This document shows, piece after piece, positions 6,284-10,015 of a stretch of 10,015 bases of DNA (positions within the stretch are counted from its first letter, which is position 1; every line of letters begins with the position of its first letter). The translations under genes and the position numbers were made by a program. This DNA is from an uncultured Erysipelotrichaceae bacterium (GTDB lineage Bacteria > Bacillota_I > Bacilli_A > Erysipelotrichales > Coprobacillaceae). Below the pieces are notes generated by a model. That model worked only from the letters and a program-made list of their open reading frames with translations. It did not search any database and was not told the origin of the DNA. The stretch is taken from positions 1 to 10,015 of the forward strand of contig ONFH01000211.1 in assembly GCA_900317015.1 (NCBI GenBank), in the 5' to 3' direction.

Positions 6284-7880
6284 CGATCTTGGTAATTGTT
6301 AAATTTGGAAAAGCGCCGTTCAAAGTCGTTAAGACTTTCGCTTCATCACCGCCGTTACCATGAATGTAAATACGGTTTGGACGTTTCATTCTGGAACGGT
6401 AGTTAATATAAGACTTCGTTTCCCTATAATTGGAGCTGACGCCTGTCACATATGTATAAAGATCATAAGTGACGACTTCTCTTGAAGAACGAGATCCACC
6501 AAACGTCACTTTATACACCCCAATCGCAATATCGCCAGTCTCACTTGGTGAGGCAGAATCTTTTGCAAAATAGAGATTCTGGAATTCATACGTATAGAAC
6601 GTTGGATCATAGGTTTCATTAAAAGCCGTCTTGAACGCTTTATTGGCATCCTTCTTGATGGCCTTCTTGATTTTCTTAGGGATTGAGAATCCATCCGCAA
6701 AGCGATACATCAGATGATTGACCGTGTAGGTCTTAGAGGCATTCAAGATATGAATACGATAATGTGAAGCAAGAGACTTTGAATACGTGGCAGTGATCTT
6801 GATTCGATCACCATTCTTCAATGTCCGTCTTGTTGGATAGTGATATGTAACGGTCTTCATAAATTCCTTGACCTTACTGCTGTCACTGTCCATCAAAGAA
6901 GTAAAGTTCGTAATATACCCTTTGCCACTTTCGCCGGCATAATCAAAGTCGATCGTATTGATCAGATCCAAATTAATGAAGTTGAAGTACTTGTCATAAA
7001 CGGTATAGACGGTTGCGGTACCACCGATCAGGCACACAACTAAGAAAATGATCAAGGCCAGCTTACGCTTTGGCGTCATCGGTTTCTTCATTGGCACTTC
7101 ATTGGCATGTTCAAATGGATATTTCTCATAATAATGAGGCACAGAAGCATAACTGTTCGTGACTTCGATCGTCTTCGCATCCGGATCTTCGATTTGATCA
7201 AGATTGGCCGCATGTCTTGGCGGTGCTTTAAAAGTATTCTTATCGATCTTGATCTTCTCATCCTGTTTTAAAAGCTTTTCCACCCGACTGAATGGAATCT
7301 TTAAGTCGACGGATTCTAAGACGATCTTATGATGCATTTCTAAGAAATAAACAAAGTGCAGTGCTAACATGATGGCTCCGACAAAGCCGCATTCCACGAA
7401 GACCATCCCACGGGAAAGCAAGGATGCAAACCCAGATGTATTGGTGATCAAAGAAATAATATAATCATACTTATTGTTAAGAATGTTCGTCGGCGTCTTG
7501 CCCACTTCCTTGGCAAAAGAGCCTAAGTTATTCAAAGTGATCGTAAAGTTGAACCCGGAAAATAAGGAGAACAAGCAAATCAGGCCTAAGATGATCGAAG
7601 CCAGATAGATCTTTCGCTTTGTCTTATGATGGCTCCATAAACTCAAAAGTAAATAAACGATCGTTAAGATCAATGAACCATAGAAACAGCCACGGATCAA
7701 ATTGACATAAGTGGAAAGCTGTTTGAGATTAGCGAGCTGCGCATGTGTCATATGCACTAAGTCCATCGTTGAAAACAGTGATGTAAAGGATGTATATAAC
7801 ATAAAGAAGAGGATGACCATCAAAGTCATCATGATCCCAATGAATAGTCCTAATAAAGAGATTCTTTCTTTTCTTGTCAT
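6279..7880 (-). CDS. Five-helix membrane protein with large extracellular domain, unknown function
   Basis: A 533-residue protein I cannot name. Four hydrophobic helices (about 8-30, 64-83, 91-113, 160-181) are followed by a charged linker (182-272), a fifth helix (273-295) and a long polar tail. If the N-terminus is inside, the linker is cytoplasmic and residues 296-533 are outside the cell. The first part of the tail (about 300-395) has IDFDYAGESGKGY and a later LKNGDRIKITATY, like the 'xFxGxNGxG ... LSNGDKV' domain found after the single helix of many Firmicute zinc-ribbon/YvbJ-like envelope proteins. No cysteine zinc ribbon is present here. A lysine-rich helix (402-417) precedes a second beta-rich domain. 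The start is taken as ATG 7880, because AGGTG (7891-7887) stands 6 bases before it. A GTG at 7889 would add three residues but is too close to that site. It follows the 7890-8417 gene by 9 bases and ends in a strong terminator. Confidence 0.85.
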   Translation of the reverse strand: MTRKERISLLGLFIGIMMTLMVILFFMLYTSFTSLFSTMDLVHMTHAQLANLKQLSTYVNLIRGCFYGSLILTIVYLLLSLWSHHKTKRKIYLASIILGLICLFSLFSGFNFTITLNNLGSFAKEVGKTPTNILNNKYDYIISLITNTSGFASLLSRGMVFVECGFVGAIMLALHFVYFLEMHHKIVLESVDLKIPFSRVEKLLKQDEKIKIDKNTFKAPPRHAANLDQIEDPDAKTIEVTNSYASVPHYYEKYPFEHANEVPMKKPMTPKRKLALIIFLVVCLIGGTATVYTVYDKYFNFINLDLINTIDFDYAGESGKGYITNFTSLMDSDSSKVKEFMKTVTYHYPTRRTLKNGDRIKITATYSKSLASHYRIHILNASKTYTVNHLMYRFADGFSIPKKIKKAIKKDANKAFKTAFNETYDPTFYTYEFQNLYFAKDSASPSETGDIAIGVYKVTFGGSRSSREVVTYDLYTYVTGVSSNYRETKSYINYRSRMKRPNRIYIHGNGGDEAKVLTTLNGAFPNLTITKIE

Positions 7881-7886
7881 ATGCGA

Positions 7887-7891
7887 CACCT
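7887..7891 (-). promoter_or_regulatory. Ribosome binding site overlapping the upstream stop codon
   Basis: AGGTG on the minus strand (7891-7887) overlaps the TAG stop (7892-7890) of the four-helix membrane protein gene and lies 6 bases before ATG 7880. This favours ATG 7880 over GTG 7889 and suggests translational coupling of the two membrane protein genes. Confidence 0.6.
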
Positions 7892-8417
7892 ACTCTCTGC
7901 GCGGGAAGTAGAGCTTCCCACCAATCTGTAATTTGAGAACGATGCACATCAAAAGCATGCCTACACTTAAGTAGCCGCTGATCGTAAAGGCAAAGAGCAT
8001 CGACATTAAATGTTTCAAACGCTGTGCTTCATTAAGCCCCTTGATCATGGCATTGACCTGACTGGTCATGCCTAAGTTCATATAAGCAGTCATCTTCACT
8101 AAGTCAAAGCCATAAGCCATGAGACCTAAGAGAATGATGATAAAAATAAAGTGAATCAGATACATGCCATTCTTCTTGTTCTGCATAAAACGAATGAATG
8201 AAATGATACCGATAAAAATTGCTAAAACGATCACGATGACATAAGCGATAGGGAAAAAAGTATAGTGATCCAAAGCCTTGATCATGGTACTTGAGGCATT
8301 GTAAGGCATCAAAGACCAGCTGGTGATAAAGACAAAACAAAGTGTCACAACACACATTACGATGATCACATTGCTTAAAAAACGGTAGCCACTACACTTT
8401 TCAAAAAAACGCTGCAT
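7890..8417 (-). CDS. Small four-helix integral membrane protein, unknown function
   Basis: A 175-residue protein made almost wholly of four hydrophobic helices (about 14-36, 54-77, 84-106, 138-163). Helices 2 and 3 are joined by a short basic loop (QNKKNG) expected inside, and helices 3 and 4 by a longer polar loop (107-137) expected outside. The C-terminus (GGKLYFPRRE) is basic and predicted cytoplasmic. I recognise no family motif. Helix number, spacing and loop charge closely match the first 181 residues of the downstream protein: both have a YL start to helix 3, a GF at its end and an NLG in the following loop, so the two may be paralogous. The ATG at 8417 has a GGAAGGAG ribosome site. 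The gene is first in a two-gene operon with its own candidate promoter and is coupled to the 6279-7880 gene. A role as membrane partner of that protein is inference. Confidence 0.85.
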   Translation of the reverse strand: MQRFFEKCSGYRFLSNVIIVMCVVTLCFVFITSWSLMPYNASSTMIKALDHYTFFPIAYVIVIVLAIFIGIISFIRFMQNKKNGMYLIHFIFIIILLGLMAYGFDLVKMTAYMNLGMTSQVNAMIKGLNEAQRLKHLMSMLFAFTISGYLSVGMLLMCIVLKLQIGGKLYFPRRE

Positions 8418-8459
8418 TCATCATCTCTCCTTCCCTATAATCTTATTAACGCTTAGATA

Positions 8460-8487
8460 TTTATATCATTTTTAAAACATTATGCAA
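8460..8487 (-). promoter_or_regulatory. Candidate promoter of the membrane-protein operon
   Basis: On the minus strand TTGCAT (8487-8482) and TATAAA (8465-8460) are separated by 16 bases. The -10 is preceded by TGA, making an extended -10 (TGATATAAA). It predicts transcription start near 8453, about 35 bases before the ATG at 8417. This is the best pair in the AT-rich 177-base gap. Confidence 0.6.
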
Positions 8488-8515
8488 GCAAAAAACAAGC
8501 ATTATAAAATGTTTT
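8474..8515. other. Imperfect AT-rich hairpin in the 177-base intergenic gap
   Basis: AAAACATT plus ATGC (8474-8485) can pair with GCAT and AATGTTTT (8499-8502, 8508-8515), leaving a TATAA bulge and a 13-base A-rich loop. On the plus strand it leads into seven T, but no plus-strand gene lies upstream. On the minus strand it follows the glucosaminidase gene but has only a poor T tract. It overlaps the candidate -35 at 8487-8482, so it may be a weak terminator, a regulatory site, or chance in AT-rich DNA. The rest of the 8418-8594 gap holds short repeats (ATTCAT, TAACA) and no gene. Confidence 0.3.
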
Positions 8516-8594
8516 TTTATCTTTTATGCAGTTCTTAAGAATTCATTAAAAGATTCATAACAATTCTCTTAACATTTTCTTATAAAATACTTAT

Positions 8595-10015
8595 TTATTC
8601 AATCGTAAAGGTTTTGTTTACCATTCCCGTAAACTTATTCAACCCTTTGATGACGATCGTTCCCTGGCCTGTCTGTTTATTGTTTTCATAGGAAACGACA
8701 TAGTCAATGCCTTCTCGTAATGTCAGCTTGCCATAAGTCAAACGAATGCTTGGTCGAATCTCCTTGCCAGTATATTTATTGACCTTTTTATAGGAAGCCT
8801 GAACATTTCTGATTGGCACAAGCGTTTCATCCCCATAGAGGGAAAGATCATAAGCTGTGCCCTCATGAGGATACAGACTACGACCTGGCATATTCTTAAA
8901 CACCGGAATGCTTAAAGAACGACTGACATGATCACTGTCAACAGATAAGTAGCTATTCATCATATGCTTGGCTTCCTCCATTGGCGCAGTGATATTTAAC
9001 ATATAAACGTTCGTATTTAAAACACGACTGCCTAGATCAAAGCGCTGTTCATAAAGGGTCATCTGATTTTTATAATGTGAAGCTATATAAGCCACGCCCC
9101 CATTGATGGCTTTCTCTCTGGTATCCCAGCCTTGTCTTTTCGCATAGTCAATGCCTGACTGAGCGCCCGTATTGGCGCCGATATTAAAGATGTTATAGTA
9201 TTTTTTCGAAGCATCACCACTCGCATAGGCGCCTTTGACGCCAATGCCGCCACCACCATTTTCCTGTTTGGCACGAGTGGCAATATTACTTAATGACATA
9301 TTATATTTCAGACACGCATTTTTTAACAATGTCGCATAGCTTTGGTGGGACAAAGGATCCGTACCAGCTAAATAGGTGCCCTTTAACATCTTTTCGATCT
9401 GCCCTAGCGTCTCTTCACTATTATAGCTCAAGCGTTCAAACACGCAGGCCCGATCGGCAATCAGACTATTGCGAGGATCCAAGACAAAACGCACTAACGA
9501 AAGAGACGCACGACGCCAGCTTGAACCTTCCAAGACCGTACTTGAGGCGATCATCGAAGGATCCGTATACGTCGTTAAAGCTTTCGTCTGATACACCCTT
9601 GCACAATAATCAAAGCTGTATGGAACATTCTTGATCATAAAGATCCACTGTGGATAAAGAGCATGCAAATTTCTTAACAGCTGTTTATAGCTGTCAGGAA
9701 ATAAAGCAATATTGTTTTCAAATGACGCATCGTAATGATAGATCAACACATTCTTTTGACTTACATACCCAGTATGTTTCTGTGAACGCTGGTAGATCGT
9801 GACATGATAAGATGAGCCACTTTGACGATCCGCCACGAGGCTTGTCCCCATCGGTAAGGTCACATCATCTAACTTTACAGCCTTCTTTAACAGTACGACC
9901 TGGGGATCAATAGCCTTTTCGGCAATCTTCTGATGATAAAAGCTATAGATGCCTGCTAAGATCAAGGCAGCCACTAAAAGATATAAGACATGTCTTCTTG
10001 TCTTTTTGACTTTTC
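8595..10015 (-). CDS. Exported GH73-type endo-beta-N-acetylglucosaminidase, 5' end off the window
   Basis: A partial gene: at least 472 residues are visible, and the frame stays open to the edge. Counting from the first full codon at the edge, residues 1-8 are basic (KVKKTRRH) and 9-24 hydrophobic, a signal peptide or membrane anchor. A GTG at 9974 falls inside this hydrophobic core and is not a believable start. Next come an SH3-like beta segment (about 38-93), a FPDSYKQLLRNLHALYPQW stretch (from 105) and VLDPRNSL (178-185), typical of the N-terminal region of clostridial autolysins. The GH73 glucosaminidase domain (about 222-333) has IATRAKQENGGGG with the likely catalytic E251, then YYNIFNIGA, GIDYAKRQGW and a TLYEQRFDLG ending. 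It should cut the glycan chain of peptidoglycan outside the cell. The C-terminus (401-472) is a single beta-rich YTGKEIRPS...LREGIDYVVSY...GTIVIKG domain common in surface proteins of gut Firmicutes. Confidence 0.9.
   Translation of the reverse strand, partial: KVKKTRRHVLYLLVAALILAGIYSFYHQKIAEKAIDPQVVLLKKAVKLDDVTLPMGTSLVADRQSGSSYHVTIYQRSQKHTGYVSQKNVLIYHYDASFENNIALFPDSYKQLLRNLHALYPQWIFMIKNVPYSFDYCARVYQTKALTTYTDPSMIASSTVLEGSSWRRASLSLVRFVLDPRNSLIADRACVFERLSYNSEETLGQIEKMLKGTYLAGTDPLSHQSYATLLKNACLKYNMSLSNIATRAKQENGGGGIGVKGAYASGDASKKYYNIFNIGANTGAQSGIDYAKRQGWDTREKAINGGVAYIASHYKNQMTLYEQRFDLGSRVLNTNVYMLNITAPMEEAKHMMNSYLSVDSDHVSRSLSIPVFKNMPGRSLYPHEGTAYDLSLYGDETLVPIRNVQASYKKVNKYTGKEIRPSIRLTYGKLTLREGIDYVVSYENNKQTGQGTIVIKGLNKFTGMVNKTFTIE

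Noticed and set aside
7881..7889. GTG start for the large membrane protein
   Set aside because: It directly abuts the upstream stop and would leave almost no spacing to AGGTG, while ATG 7880 has a 6-base spacing.
8104..8355. Second minus-strand frame inside the small membrane protein gene
   Set aside because: It overlaps the whole body of a better supported gene with its own ribosome site. Its His/Tyr/Phe-rich product is a frame-shifted reading of that gene.
8474..8515. Intrinsic terminator for the glucosaminidase gene
   Set aside because: The hairpin is bulged and AT-only in its outer stem, and its T tract faces the plus strand, where no gene needs it. Listed only as an uncertain hairpin.
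8521..8585. ATTCAT and TAACA repeats resembling a PhoP-type box
   Set aside because: The two TAACA copies are 12 bases apart, not in the regular 11-base phasing, and the region is very AT-rich, so chance is sufficient.
9293..9634. A 113-codon open frame on the plus strand inside the glucosaminidase gene
   Set aside because: It is antisense to a well-supported GH73 gene, its translation shows no family motif, and its composition is what the complement of that gene would give.
1..10015. CRISPR array, defence island, prophage or transposon
   Set aside because: There are no regularly spaced repeats, no transposase or integrase motifs, no terminal inverted repeats and no break in gene density. 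The window reads as ordinary chromosome.

Overview
The window looks like chromosomal DNA of a low-GC (about 40% by eye), Gram-positive Firmicute. The clostridial-type cardiolipin synthase, the YwfO-like HD phosphohydrolase and the glucosaminidase with a YTGK-type C-terminal domain all suggest a gut Erysipelotrichia-like organism. That placement is inference from family resemblance, and no genus can be named. I see no rRNA, tRNA, transposon, CRISPR array or phage gene. Genes fill nearly all of the DNA, and the largest gap is 177 bases.

Layout. (1) 1-3207, minus strand: a tight three-gene operon in the order HD-domain phosphohydrolase (dNTPase-like), DUF1934/YwiB-like small protein, cardiolipin synthase. 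It closes with a clear intrinsic terminator at the left edge. (2) 3208-3369: a divergent promoter region. (3) 3370-4188, plus strand: purine nucleoside phosphorylase, the only plus-strand gene, starting 21 bases downstream of the longest possible start. (4) 4196-4229: a bidirectional terminator between convergent genes. (5) 4235-6199, minus: transketolase, transcribed alone. (6) 6279-8417, minus: a two-gene operon of membrane proteins that I cannot name. The first gene (7890-8417) is a bare four-helix membrane protein. The second (6279-7880) appears to carry the same kind of four-helix module, then a cytoplasmic linker, a fifth helix and a large extracellular domain. (7) 8595-10015, minus: an exported GH73-type glucosaminidase, cut by the right edge of the window.

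How the genes fit together. The left and middle parts are housekeeping: nucleotide pool control (dNTPase, PNP), pentose phosphate supply (transketolase; PNP releases ribose-1-phosphate that can enter the same pool) and membrane phospholipid synthesis. The right part concerns the cell envelope: a peptidoglycan hydrolase next to an unrecognised membrane-protein pair whose bulk faces outward. The pair is the least explained and most interesting part of the window. Outside it I found no convincing new system. One genome-scale oddity is a strong excess of the tetramer GATC, about 130 by hand count against roughly 37-39 expected, almost all of it inside genes.
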